Assembly: GCA_019694835.1 (NCBI GenBank)
Contig: JAIBBE010000223.1
Coordinates: forward strand, 1-64,000
DNA: 64,000 nt
Source: Fimbriimonadaceae bacterium
GTDB lineage: Bacteria; Armatimonadota; Fimbriimonadia; Fimbriimonadales; Fimbriimonadaceae
Direction of reading: 5' to 3'
Shown here: piece after piece, positions 15,375 through 23,288 of the stretch
Layout of the letters: the number at the start of each line of letters is the position of its first letter
Numbering within the stretch: position 1 is the first letter of the stretch
Made by a program: the position numbers and the translations under genes
Notes under the pieces: model-generated
Database searches by the model: none
Told to the model about the DNA's origin: nothing
Seen by the model: only the letters and a program-made list of their open reading frames with translations

Positions 15375-16949
15375 ATGACATCTCTGGTTCTCGCCGCCAT
15401 GTGTGCGGCTCCGATGGCGACGGACTTGCTTCCGGATATTATTCTCTGGGGCGACCGCTTGAACGACTATTACGTCGGAACCACCGGCGCAAATGAAGCC
15501 CCCTCGGGACGGCCGTGTATCCGGTTCAGCACGGCGACGGCGAATATCGGCGCGGGTCGACTCGAGCTGCGTGGTGGAACCCCGAGTGGGTCGATCCAAC
15601 CCGTCAACCAGAGAATCTTCCGCTCGGACGGAACTAGTTACGACCGCTTGGCGGGGAACTTCGTGTATCACCCGTCACACCAGCACATCCACTTCAACGA
15701 CTGGACCGTGTTCCGTCTGCGAGAGATTCTGCCCGGCGGCGGTGTCGGCAATGTCATTCGATCGGGCCAGAAGACGAGTTTTTGCATTCTCGAACTCCTC
15801 ACCTACGACAACTCCTTGCCCGGCTATAACTCGAGCCCCGGCTATTCGAGCTGCGGCCAGGTTCAGGGACTGCGCCCGGGCCGGGCCGATATCTATGACG
15901 CAAGTCTGGATGACCAATACATCGATATTACGGGCTTGCCCGATGGAGACTACTGGCTAGAAGGCGAAGTCGATCCCAATAATCAAGTGCTGGAAAGCAA
16001 CGAGACCAATAACGTCGGTCGTATTCAAGTCCACGTCGGCGTACCACCTCCCACAACGGCTGATCGTTACGAAGAAGACGACACGCAAGCTGTCACGTTG
16101 GCAAGGCCCGAGGCAGGCACGAACAGTCCGAACCTTGGCATTGTTAACGCCTTGCGGAACATCGATCATTTGAGTATGGATGACGCTGCCGACTGGTTCC
16201 GATTCCGGCTCAACAACACCGGTGAGAACGACGACTATGTCCGAATCAGTTCGATGTATGGCGGATCGGATATCGATCTCTTCCTTTACAGTTCCAACAA
16301 CACGCTGCTCGACTCTTCTCAGAGCGCAACGAACACGGAACAGGTCACCCTTAATGGTCGGGCTCCCGGTTACTATTGGATCAAGGTCCTGCGCTATTCG
16401 GGAAGTAATCCGCGCTACTTGCTCACGATCCAGCCGAGCACAAACCGGCCTCCAAACCTCACGATGACATCACCGACCGCGCCGGGTATGTGGGTCGAAA
16501 AGTCTTGGGACACCGTTCCCGTCAGTTGGACGGGCAACGATCCGGACGGAGATCCCAAAACCGTCTCGCTTTACATTGATCGTAACCAGGTCTTTGGGGG
16601 CACGAATATCCCAGTTGGAGGCTACCAGGGCATCCCGTTCGGAAGTTTGAGTGTGAACCTTAACACGGCGGGCATCGGTCTTGGAAGATGGTACATTTTC
16701 GGTAGGGCATTCGACGGTGGCGATTCGAGAGACGTTTGGGCGCCAGGCTGGTTCACCTTGTACAAAAAACTCGATGTAAACTTCGACGGACTCGTTACCG
16801 AGCTCGACTACCTTCTTGCTGAATACTGTGAATCACTTCCGATGGGATTGTGGCCGGAAGGCTGGTCAAAGATTCTCGATTACGACCGTGACAACGATGT
16901 CGATAACTTGGACTGGAAGGAGTTCAGAATCATCGTCGGAAAGTCGTAG
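15375..16949 (+). CDS. Secreted lysyl-oxidase-like protein with PPC and dockerin-like domains
   Basis: Start set at the ATG at 15375, preceded by GATGAGG and followed by a signal peptide (MTSLVLAAMCAAPMA); 524 residues. Residues 20-215 resemble bacterial lysyl-oxidase-like domains: FVYHPSHQHIHFNDWTVFRLRE provides the histidine cluster expected to bind copper, then SFCILE and GLPDGDYWLEGEVDPNNQVLESNETNN split as a beta-hairpin. Residues 245-365 look like a pre-peptidase C-terminal (PPC) domain (ADWFRFRLNN, DIDLFLYSS). The last 60 residues carry two EF-hand-like loops (DVNFDGLVTELDY and DYDRDNDVDNLDW) as in dockerin type I. This suggests a surface or cell-wall protein that oxidises or crosslinks. 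Activity is unproven. Confidence 0.75.
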   Translation: MTSLVLAAMCAAPMATDLLPDIILWGDRLNDYYVGTTGANEAPSGRPCIRFSTATANIGAGRLELRGGTPSGSIQPVNQRIFRSDGTSYDRLAGNFVYHPSHQHIHFNDWTVFRLREILPGGGVGNVIRSGQKTSFCILELLTYDNSLPGYNSSPGYSSCGQVQGLRPGRADIYDASLDDQYIDITGLPDGDYWLEGEVDPNNQVLESNETNNVGRIQVHVGVPPPTTADRYEEDDTQAVTLARPEAGTNSPNLGIVNALRNIDHLSMDDAADWFRFRLNNTGENDDYVRISSMYGGSDIDLFLYSSNNTLLDSSQSATNTEQVTLNGRAPGYYWIKVLRYSGSNPRYLLTIQPSTNRPPNLTMTSPTAPGMWVEKSWDTVPVSWTGNDPDGDPKTVSLYIDRNQVFGGTNIPVGGYQGIPFGSLSVNLNTAGIGLGRWYIFGRAFDGGDSRDVWAPGWFTLYKKLDVNFDGLVTELDYLLAEYCESLPMGLWPEGWSKILDYDRDNDVDNLDWKEFRIIVGKS

Positions 16950-16958
16950 CTTAGGCTT

Positions 16959-16998
16959 ACAGCCTCCTTCGTATTGAGAGTCGGAGGCTGTTTGCTTT
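16959..16998 (+). terminator. Terminator of the lysyl-oxidase-like gene
   Basis: ACAGCCTCC (16959-16967) pairs with GGAGGCTGT (16983-16991), followed by TTGCTTT. It lies 9 bp after the stop and up against the convergent mscS gene; the T-run serves the plus direction. Confidence 0.75.
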
Positions 16999-18190
16999 AT
17001 GGGGTTGGGGCAGGTGGAACCGCAACACCCATGTTCACTCCTGTTTGTGCACTCGCGGTGACGAGGCCGAGGATGAGAACTTCCCGCTGTTCCAGCTCTT
17101 CGTCAGCGGAGGCAACGTCCAGGTAAGCCGTAACCTGAATCTGCAGGCCAGCATTCGAAATGTCGTTGACGCGAATACTGGCATCAGACTGCCGCACTTT
17201 CGGGTTTGCCGCCAGCATTGCGCGAGCGGCGTCGAGGAACTTCTGAATGGCCTCGGTGTCGTTGATGCTGGAGACCAATATCTGTGAGCGGAAACGGCGG
17301 AAGCGCCGCGCGCCCATATTTTCGACCGAGGCCTTGATCAGGTTGCTGTTCGGCAAAGTGATGAGGGAATCGTCAAACGTCCGAATGCGAGTGCTTCGGA
17401 GGTTGATCTCCTCTACCACGCCGTCGATCTTATCCATCTTGATCCAGTCGCCGACGGCGAACGGCATGTCGAGGACGATGGTGAGGGAGCCGAACAGATT
17501 CTCGACGCTGTCCTTCGCTGCCAGGGCCAGCGCCACGCCGCCGATGCCCAGCCCGGCAACCAAAGCGCTAACGTTGTAACCGAGTGAACTGACGAGGAAA
17601 ACACCACCCACCGATAGGATCAGGAACCGACCGAACCGGCGTACGAGGGGAATGATGAGGTGAGTCGCTTTCTTCGAGAGATTCTGCTCAGAGCGGAAGG
17701 TATAGACATCGCACCCGAGTTCCCAAATTGCTGCCAGCAGCCAGGTGAACGCGCTGACGATGACGATCACCATCGCCTTGGCGAAGAACTGGGCGGGAAG
17801 GTCGTTGAGCCGAAGCCCGGGAATCACAGCTGACCAGAGCACCGCCGCCGTCAGAAGGGCGATTGATCGCTTGACCCCACGGCCTGTTTGCGGACTTACC
17901 GAGGTGTCCTTAATCCCCTTCCTCAGACCCAGGATCGAAGCAAGAACGGAACGGAGGAGAAGTCCAAGGAGGATACTGACCGCGAGCAGCACGAACAGAG
18001 CGATCCACTGCCAGCCTTCGATATCGAGGAAGGTCACGTGACGCATGCCCTCGGGAAGTGAACGCACCCACTCGGGCTCTTGAGCAAATGCAGCTGAGCC
18101 AGCAACGACAAGGGCCGCCGTCAGAACGGATCGGCGCGGACTAGGGCTTCTTCCGGTGTTACGGGTTCGGAAACGACCGCCATCGAGCAC
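16997..18190 (-). CDS. MscS-family mechanosensitive channel
   Basis: About 397 residues as drawn from a GTG at 18190. The first 35 residues may include a signal peptide (LTAALVVAGSAAFAQ), and the true start is uncertain because this region overlaps the end of the DUF554 gene by 70 bp. Three to four membrane segments follow, then the MscS core: the pore-lining helix and Gly/Ala-rich stretch SALVAGLGIGGVALALAAKD, the beta domain with PFAVGDWIKMDKIDGVVEEI and STRIRTFDDSLITLPNSNL, and a C-terminal alpha/beta domain. The family releases solutes on hypo-osmotic shock in the inner membrane. Confidence 0.9.
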   Translation of the reverse strand: MLDGGRFRTRNTGRSPSPRRSVLTAALVVAGSAAFAQEPEWVRSLPEGMRHVTFLDIEGWQWIALFVLLAVSILLGLLLRSVLASILGLRKGIKDTSVSPQTGRGVKRSIALLTAAVLWSAVIPGLRLNDLPAQFFAKAMVIVIVSAFTWLLAAIWELGCDVYTFRSEQNLSKKATHLIIPLVRRFGRFLILSVGGVFLVSSLGYNVSALVAGLGIGGVALALAAKDSVENLFGSLTIVLDMPFAVGDWIKMDKIDGVVEEINLRSTRIRTFDDSLITLPNSNLIKASVENMGARRFRRFRSQILVSSINDTEAIQKFLDAARAMLAANPKVRQSDASIRVNDISNAGLQIQVTAYLDVASADEELEQREVLILGLVTASAQTGVNMGVAVPPAPTP

Positions 18191-18918
18191 TCGTCCACGC
18201 TACCCCGCCGCGACTGCAACTTTCTGAAGGCGATCGCGAGAAGGGGGGCCAGCACCAACGCCGGCAGCAGGTTTTCGGACGGAAACTGTTTGATGCCGGT
18301 GAGTCCGATCCCGATGGCGAGCAAAATCGGTCCACCTGCCGCCGTTGTCTCGGCGAGCAGGTTCTTGTCGTCGGCAAGGGGCTTGAGTCGCTTTGCCAGC
18401 AGGGTAAGGGCGCTCTGGGTGACAAGTACGACGAGGGCGGTCACCAGTACGCCGGGGCCGAGTGTGGCGGCGAAGAAGATCGAGGCGATGCCGTCCATGA
18501 CCGCCTTGACGCTGAGGAGGTCCATCTTGTCTTCGAGCGCGCACTGCATGCAGCCGAGCAGGGTCATGGGGCCGACGCAGAACAGCACGCTCGTGCTGAT
18601 GAGGGCTTCGTTGAAGGTCCCGCCGCCGCCCAAGTTCGTCCGTGCCTGCTCGGCGAACCACTCAAGGCCGTGGCTGATCCCTAGCGCTTGGCCCACGAGA
18701 CCCCCGATGCCGATCGCCGTCGCGACAATGAGGACGTTCTTGGACTCCAGAAACAGCTTCAAGCCGATGCCGATGGTGACCAAGCCGAGGCCCATCGTGG
18801 CCATCGTCAGCATGTCCTTGCTGAACTTATCGCTCAGCCACAAACCGATGAGCGCGCCTATCGCGACGGAGGCCGTATTGAGCAGGGTCCCCCGAAGAGG
18901 CAGGCGGCGAAGCATCAC
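18121..18918 (-). CDS. DUF554 (YqgA-like) membrane protein
   Basis: A 265-residue inner-membrane protein with six to seven membrane helices. The N-terminal GTLLNTASVAIGALIGLWL, the central FCVGPMTLLGCMQ and the later SVKAVMDGIASIFFAATLG are the signature segments of the DUF554/YqgA family, thought to be a transporter but without a known substrate. A C-terminal tail of about 35 charged residues is cytoplasmic or periplasmic. It is probably co-transcribed with the overlapping mscS gene. ATGs at 18918 and 18915 are both possible starts. Confidence 0.85.
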   Translation of the reverse strand: MMLRRLPLRGTLLNTASVAIGALIGLWLSDKFSKDMLTMATMGLGLVTIGIGLKLFLESKNVLIVATAIGIGGLVGQALGISHGLEWFAEQARTNLGGGGTFNEALISTSVLFCVGPMTLLGCMQCALEDKMDLLSVKAVMDGIASIFFAATLGPGVLVTALVVLVTQSALTLLAKRLKPLADDKNLLAETTAAGGPILLAIGIGLTGIKQFPSENLLPALVLAPLLAIAFRKLQSRRGSVDECSMAVVSEPVTPEEALVRADPF

Positions 18919-19029
18919 GGAACAAGGTACCGCTCATTTCATGCCAAAGGGAACTTACTTTCGATAGGGGTCCGTCTTGAATTTCGTAAGGGTCGCCGCA
19001 CCATAATGCGGCGAAGGAGCAATTCATTC

Positions 19030-19764
19030 ATGCGCAACAGCAATCCTACGCTCAATGAGGGAATTTTCGACCGCCTCGGCCTTCGGGACGAGACGGTCCA
19101 CATGACCATCAACGGGACGATCAACAAAGCGATCATCCTGCTCGGCATCCTGATCGTCTCAGCCGGGTTCACCTGGCGACTTTCCGAACAGTCGCCCCCC
19201 AGCACGATGCCCTTCATGATCGGCGGCATCATCGCTGGCCTCGCGCTGTGCCTGATCATCGCCTTCGTCCCGAAGACCGCCCCCTATCTGGCTTGGGCGT
19301 ACGCCCTCGCCGAGGGCCTCGTTTTGGGCGCGCTGTCGCAGATTCTGAATGCAAAGTATCCCGGGATAGCGATGCAGGCGGTTTTGGCGACCTTCTGCGT
19401 CGCAGGCACAATGCTGGCCCTCTACCGATTTCGCATCATCCGGGTCACCGAGCAGCTTCGCTCAATCATCATCGCCGCCACAGTCGGCATCATGCTGCTC
19501 TACCTGGTGAATCTGGGCCTGCGTCTCTTTGCCAGCTATAGCATCCCATTCATCCACGAAGGCGGCGCGTTGGGTATTGGGTTCAGCATTTTCGTCGTCG
19601 CCCTGGCTGCGATGAACCTCCTTCTGGACTTCGACTTCATCGAGAAGGGTGAGCAGACGCGCGCTCCGAAGTTTTTGGAGTGGTACGGTGCATTCGGCTT
19701 GATGGTCACGATGATCTGGCTGTACATTGAAGTTCTGCGCTTGCTGTCCAAGCTCAGAAGGTAA
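19030..19764 (+). CDS. Bax inhibitor-1/YccA-family membrane protein
   Basis: Start at the ATG at 19030 with AAGGAG 11 nt upstream; 244 residues. After a short cytoplasmic N-terminus (RNSNPTLNEGIFDRLG) there are seven membrane helices. The family pattern is seen in the first helix pair, in YLAWAYALAEGLVLGALSQ and in the last helices, where NLLLDFDFIEKGEQ and LEWYGAFGLMVTMIWLYIE match the YccA/DUF4870-adjacent group sometimes annotated as 'Bax inhibitor-1/YccA'. Some members leak calcium or protons; the role here is unknown. It is transcribed away from the DUF554 gene and converges on the proteasomal ATPase gene. Confidence 0.8.
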   Translation: MRNSNPTLNEGIFDRLGLRDETVHMTINGTINKAIILLGILIVSAGFTWRLSEQSPPSTMPFMIGGIIAGLALCLIIAFVPKTAPYLAWAYALAEGLVLGALSQILNAKYPGIAMQAVLATFCVAGTMLALYRFRIIRVTEQLRSIIIAATVGIMLLYLVNLGLRLFASYSIPFIHEGGALGIGFSIFVVALAAMNLLLDFDFIEKGEQTRAPKFLEWYGAFGLMVTMIWLYIEVLRLLSKLRR

Positions 19765-19812
19765 CCGACTGGGGGCGCGGCCGACTGGAGCCGCGCCATG
19801 TTGCACTTCAGG

Positions 19813-21465
19813 TTAAATCACGTTGCGGCGAACGAACTCTTCGCCTTTGCTGACCCGCACTGGCTTGACGCTGGCCACGCTCTCGGGTTCGACATCGATG
19901 AGTTTCAGCCAGTCCTCCATCACGTCCGACTTCGGGAAGATCTCGTTCTCGCGGTACTCGGCCTCCAGGGCGTCGAAAAGGTCTTCCCTCGAGAGGCCGT
20001 GGTTGCCTTCGGGTTCCGCGATGGCGCGTCGGATCGCACCGTCCTTCGCGCGGTCAACGATCGACTTGAGGAGAGCGCCGCTGACGAGGTCTTTCCAGTA
20101 CAACGTCTCGCTCGAACCATTGCGCATCGAGACTTTGAGGAACTCGGTCTCCTTGGTCTGACGCCAAAGATGTGCGACGGTGGCCTCGATCAGTTCTTTG
20201 CGGGCACAGGCTGGCTCGCCATCGAACTCCGCGACCAAAGCAGGATCGAGGGGAAGGCGATCATGGAGATAGATGCCAAGGATTTCACGGCTGGATTCCC
20301 GGTTCGGGCGGCCGACTTTGACCTTTCGGTCGATTCGCTCGGGTCGCAGAATCGCCGGGTCGATGTAGTCGGGACGATTGCTAGTGAGGATCAGGACCAC
20401 ATTCTCCAGCGAGACCAGACCATCCATTTCGGCGCAGAACTGGGGCACGACGGTGTTGCTGATGTTCAACCAGCGACCGGATGAGCGGGTGCGCAGAATC
20501 GACTCGGCCTCATCCATGAAGATGACGACGAGCTTGCCCTCCTTCGCCCGGCTCCGGGCGACTTCGAAAATCTCGCGGACCATGCGCTCGGTCTCGCCGA
20601 GCCACATGTTGAGGATCTTGGGGCCGCTGATGTGCATGAAGTACTCCTTCACCTCATGGCCAACTCGCTCGGAGTAATCCTTCGCCAGGTTGTAAGCGGT
20701 CGCCTTGCCGATCAAGGTCTTGCCGCAACCAGGAGGGCCGTAGAGGAGGATGCCTTTCACCGGCTTCTTATCGAACAGCGCGAAGAGCTCGGGGTGCAAA
20801 AGCGGCTGCTCGATCGTGTCGCGGATGAGCTGAATCGCGTCTTCCTGACCGCCGACTTTGTCCCACGGAATCTCGGGGACTTCCTCGACGAAGTAATCAC
20901 GCACGTCCTCGTGCGGGAAATGCTCCAGGGCCACGCGTCCGGTGGGGTCGATGCGGACTTCGTCGCCCTTGTCGATCTTGCTTTCGAGCAGACCTTCGGC
21001 GCGGAGGACCAGACGTCCTTGGAGGTTCTGCGGATCGCTGCCGACGCGCAAGCGGCCATCGGCCAACGCTTCAGCAACTTTGAGCACCGAGCCACCGGGA
21101 TGGGGCGGCATGACGCCGACCACGACGTACGCCTCGTTCAGACTGACCCGCGCCCCGGGAATGAGTTCGGCTTTGTTTAGCTTGGGATCCCACAGCGCGA
21201 CGAACTCGGTGTCGCCGAGCGCGATGAGGATGCGGTCCTCTTCGAGGTGCTGAATGAACACGCCGATACGGTTGGCGGGTGCTGTCAGCTTTTGGTAAGC
21301 CTCTTCGTACTCCTTGATCAGCTGCTCGCGCTCTTCCTGGCTCTTCGCCTCGTTGTCGAGTTCGTCGCGAAGGGCGGCCAGGTAGTTGTGTAGCTTGGCG
21401 TCGTCCTTGGGGGCTTGCTCGGCGATTTTGTCGATGATGCGGCTCGTGCGCGATTCGCGATCCAT
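19813..21465 (-). CDS. mpa: Proteasomal ATPase (Mpa/ARC type)
   Basis: A 550-residue AAA ATPase in the order seen in Mpa/ARC: an N-terminal coiled coil (about residues 25-62), a double OB region (68-185, including EEDRILIALGDTEFVALWDP), then a AAA domain with Walker A GPPGCGKT (243-250), Walker B VVIFMDEAES (to 321), and an Arg-finger region RPERIDRKVKVGRP. Such hexamers unfold tagged proteins and feed them to a 20S proteasome. The C-terminus reads EFVRRNVI and lacks the HbYX ending (GQYL in Mpa) that docks the ATPase on the core, which is unusual. No pup-like or UBact gene is next to it, but a PrcA-like gene lies 3.6 kb away. Confidence 0.88.
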   Translation of the reverse strand: MDRESRTSRIIDKIAEQAPKDDAKLHNYLAALRDELDNEAKSQEEREQLIKEYEEAYQKLTAPANRIGVFIQHLEEDRILIALGDTEFVALWDPKLNKAELIPGARVSLNEAYVVVGVMPPHPGGSVLKVAEALADGRLRVGSDPQNLQGRLVLRAEGLLESKIDKGDEVRIDPTGRVALEHFPHEDVRDYFVEEVPEIPWDKVGGQEDAIQLIRDTIEQPLLHPELFALFDKKPVKGILLYGPPGCGKTLIGKATAYNLAKDYSERVGHEVKEYFMHISGPKILNMWLGETERMVREIFEVARSRAKEGKLVVIFMDEAESILRTRSSGRWLNISNTVVPQFCAEMDGLVSLENVVLILTSNRPDYIDPAILRPERIDRKVKVGRPNRESSREILGIYLHDRLPLDPALVAEFDGEPACARKELIEATVAHLWRQTKETEFLKVSMRNGSSETLYWKDLVSGALLKSIVDRAKDGAIRRAIAEPEGNHGLSREDLFDALEAEYRENEIFPKSDVMEDWLKLIDVEPESVASVKPVRVSKGEEFVRRNVI

Positions 21466-21514
21466 ATGATTACTTTACGCATGCGCGGGCGCTTCGTGCG
21501 AAGTAAGATGGGCC

Positions 21515-22354
21515 ATGGCCGCGACCGCGCCGCGAATCTTGAAGAACACGGTGAGCTACGGACTCCTTATCCTGCTCGCCCTGTTCCTGATCGCGCCGTT
21601 CGCGTGGATGGTGCTGGTCTCGCTTCATGAGAGCAAGGCCCCGATCCCGCCGATCGAGAAGATCGTACCGACGCAGGCGCATTGGGAGAACTACCGGACG
21701 GTGCTGTTCATGTCCGACATCCCCGTGCTGCGCTTCTTCCTGAACTCGCTCATCGTGACGGTCGGCGTGGTGGTCGGGCAACTCTTCGTGACGAGCCTCG
21801 CCGCGTACGGGTTCGCGCGGATGCAATTCAAGGGTCGCGACGCGATCTTCTATCTCTTTCTGCTCAGCCTCATGTTCGCGGGGCCGGTGACGCAGCTTCC
21901 GGTCTACCTCCTTGTGCGGAATCTGGGCTGGCTGGACACCTACGCCGCCCTGATCGTCCCCGGCATCAGCAGCGCGTTCAATGTCTTCCTGCTCCGCCAG
22001 TTCTTCATGCAGATTCCCCGTGAACTCGACGAGGCCGCGCGGATTGACGGGGCCGGGGACTTTCGCATCTACAGCCGGGTGATCCTGCCCCTGAGCCGGG
22101 CCGCGCTGGCGACAGCGGGCGCATTCACATTCTTTGCCGTTTGGACGGACTTCTTCTGGCCCCTCCTCGCGACGAGTTCGATGGAGATGCGCACGCTCGA
22201 AGTCGGGCTCAGCGTCTTCAAGAACTCCTACGGCGCGACCAACTGGCCCCTCCAAATGACCGCCGCCGTCATCGTCCTCATGCCCCTCCTCGTGCTGTTC
22301 CTGTTCACGCAGCGGTACTTCGTCAAGGGCATCACCATGGGCAGCATCAAGTAA
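21515..22354 (+). CDS. Carbohydrate ABC transporter permease (MalG-like), orphan
   Basis: A 279-residue inner-membrane permease with six helices. The EAA loop that contacts the ATPase is clear: IPRELDEAARIDGAGDFRIY followed by RVILPLSRAALATAG, and the C-terminus QRYFVKGITMGSIK is typical of MalG/LacG permeases. These pair with a MalF-type permease, a binding protein and an ATPase to import sugars. None of these partners is within the window, so the gene is an orphan here. It is divergently arranged to the proteasomal ATPase gene with 49 bp between them. Confidence 0.92.
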   Translation: MAATAPRILKNTVSYGLLILLALFLIAPFAWMVLVSLHESKAPIPPIEKIVPTQAHWENYRTVLFMSDIPVLRFFLNSLIVTVGVVVGQLFVTSLAAYGFARMQFKGRDAIFYLFLLSLMFAGPVTQLPVYLLVRNLGWLDTYAALIVPGISSAFNVFLLRQFFMQIPRELDEAARIDGAGDFRIYSRVILPLSRAALATAGAFTFFAVWTDFFWPLLATSSMEMRTLEVGLSVFKNSYGATNWPLQMTAAVIVLMPLLVLFLFTQRYFVKGITMGSIK

Positions 22355-22362
22355 CGTACTTT

Positions 22363-22413
22363 CGCCGTTCCGGCGATTCCGGGGCAAACTGCTCGCGCCG
22401 TCCCGGCGATTCC
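22363..22413. repeat. Two-copy hairpin repeat after the permease gene
   Basis: An 18-bp unit, CGCCGTTCCGGCGATTCC at 22363-22380, recurs at 22396-22413 with one change (TTC to TCC). Each unit can fold into a small CGCCG/CGGCG hairpin. The pair may end transcription of the permease gene or be a REP-type repeat; no T-run follows. Confidence 0.5.
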
Positions 22414-22509
22414 CCTCCCTGGTCTGTTTCGGCGTGTCGGTTGTTCGGGCGCACCACCTCTACTGTATTGGTGCAAAGCGCAACACAATCTGGAGGCTTA
22501 GCTCGTACC

Positions 22510-23049
22510 TTAAGGTAACGAAGGCGGCGGGGTCGGTCGTTTCCTCTTCCACAGCCAAAGTCCAATCCCCGCCCCCGTAACAACAAACGCAGCCCAGACG
22601 ATTGCGGCGAGTTGAAGGGGCGGCATGCCGGGCAGGTGATCCGCCACCGTGATCGCATCACGGTCGACGAGCAAGTAGTACTCGGACGCTGCGCTCGACC
22701 CGCGCTTCATCGGCTCAGGATACTGCTGCTTGGTAAGGCGCGCCTTTCGGACCGAATCCCCGCTCTTAACCGTAACTTCCAGGGATTCCGGCGGCATCAT
22801 GTACCACTTAAGACCGTCTTTCGAGAGTCCGCCGGTAGCAAGATCGACCTCGAATGAGTCGGGCCGATCCTCGACCTTCCCCTCGACGCTGACCTGAATT
22901 GGGTCACCGGTGAGGTTCTTGACTCGTAGCGTGCTCAGGCCACTACAGCCAAGGATCACTAGAGCCGCGATCACGCCGCATGCCGACTTCGTGGTGATGC
23001 CATAGATCTGCCGAAGCTTGTGCCATATCAGCCGCAGGCGCCGCGTCAC
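22510..23049 (-). CDS. Putative lipoprotein with C-terminal membrane anchor
   Basis: A 179-residue protein of no family I recognise. After a basic N-terminus (TRRLRLIWHKLRQIYG) comes a hydrophobic stretch ending in a lipobox-like VILGC (Cys about 35), followed by SGLSTLRVKNLTGDPIQVSVEG, which suggests a beta-sandwich domain outside the cytoplasm. A second membrane helix (LAAIVWAAFVVTGAGIGLWLW) and a basic-proline tail (KRKRPTPPPSLP) end the protein, so it could instead be a bitopic or two-span membrane protein. It lies on the minus strand before the lpd gene's downstream gap. Function unknown. Confidence 0.6.
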   Translation of the reverse strand: MTRRLRLIWHKLRQIYGITTKSACGVIAALVILGCSGLSTLRVKNLTGDPIQVSVEGKVEDRPDSFEVDLATGGLSKDGLKWYMMPPESLEVTVKSGDSVRKARLTKQQYPEPMKRGSSAASEYYLLVDRDAITVADHLPGMPPLQLAAIVWAAFVVTGAGIGLWLWKRKRPTPPPSLP

Positions 23050-23114
23050 ACTTGCATTCTAACCACTTTGACGTGCTCAAATAGAGCATCAACTCTCTAT
23101 TTATTGTGCTGAGT

Positions 23115-23197
23115 CATTCCTCCCTGATCTGTGTCCTATGGGAGGAATGAGCGGGAGCCGGGCGATGGCGGGCATCCATCCGTGGGAGGATGGATGC
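23115..23197. repeat. Pair of strong hairpins downstream of lpd
   Basis: CATTCCTCCC (23115-23124) pairs perfectly with GGGAGGAATG (23140-23149), and GCATCCATCC (23172-23181) pairs perfectly with GGATGGATGC (23188-23197). Both are 10-bp stems in the 239-bp gap between the lpd stop and the putative lipoprotein gene. Neither is followed by a T-run. They look like REP or BIME-type intergenic repeats that could shield the lpd mRNA 3' end. Confidence 0.6.
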
Positions 23198-23288
23198 ATA
23201 GGCGTTTCATGCGGGCGTTGTTTGAGAGGCCTGCGGTTCTTCTTGAGAGGCTTTGCAGCGCGGGCGGGACGGCCGCGCCACGGGTGGT

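Noticed and set aside
21470..22387. 305-residue His/Glu/Arg-rich open frame on the minus strand
   Set aside because: Complement of the MalG-like permease gene; no domain and extreme composition.
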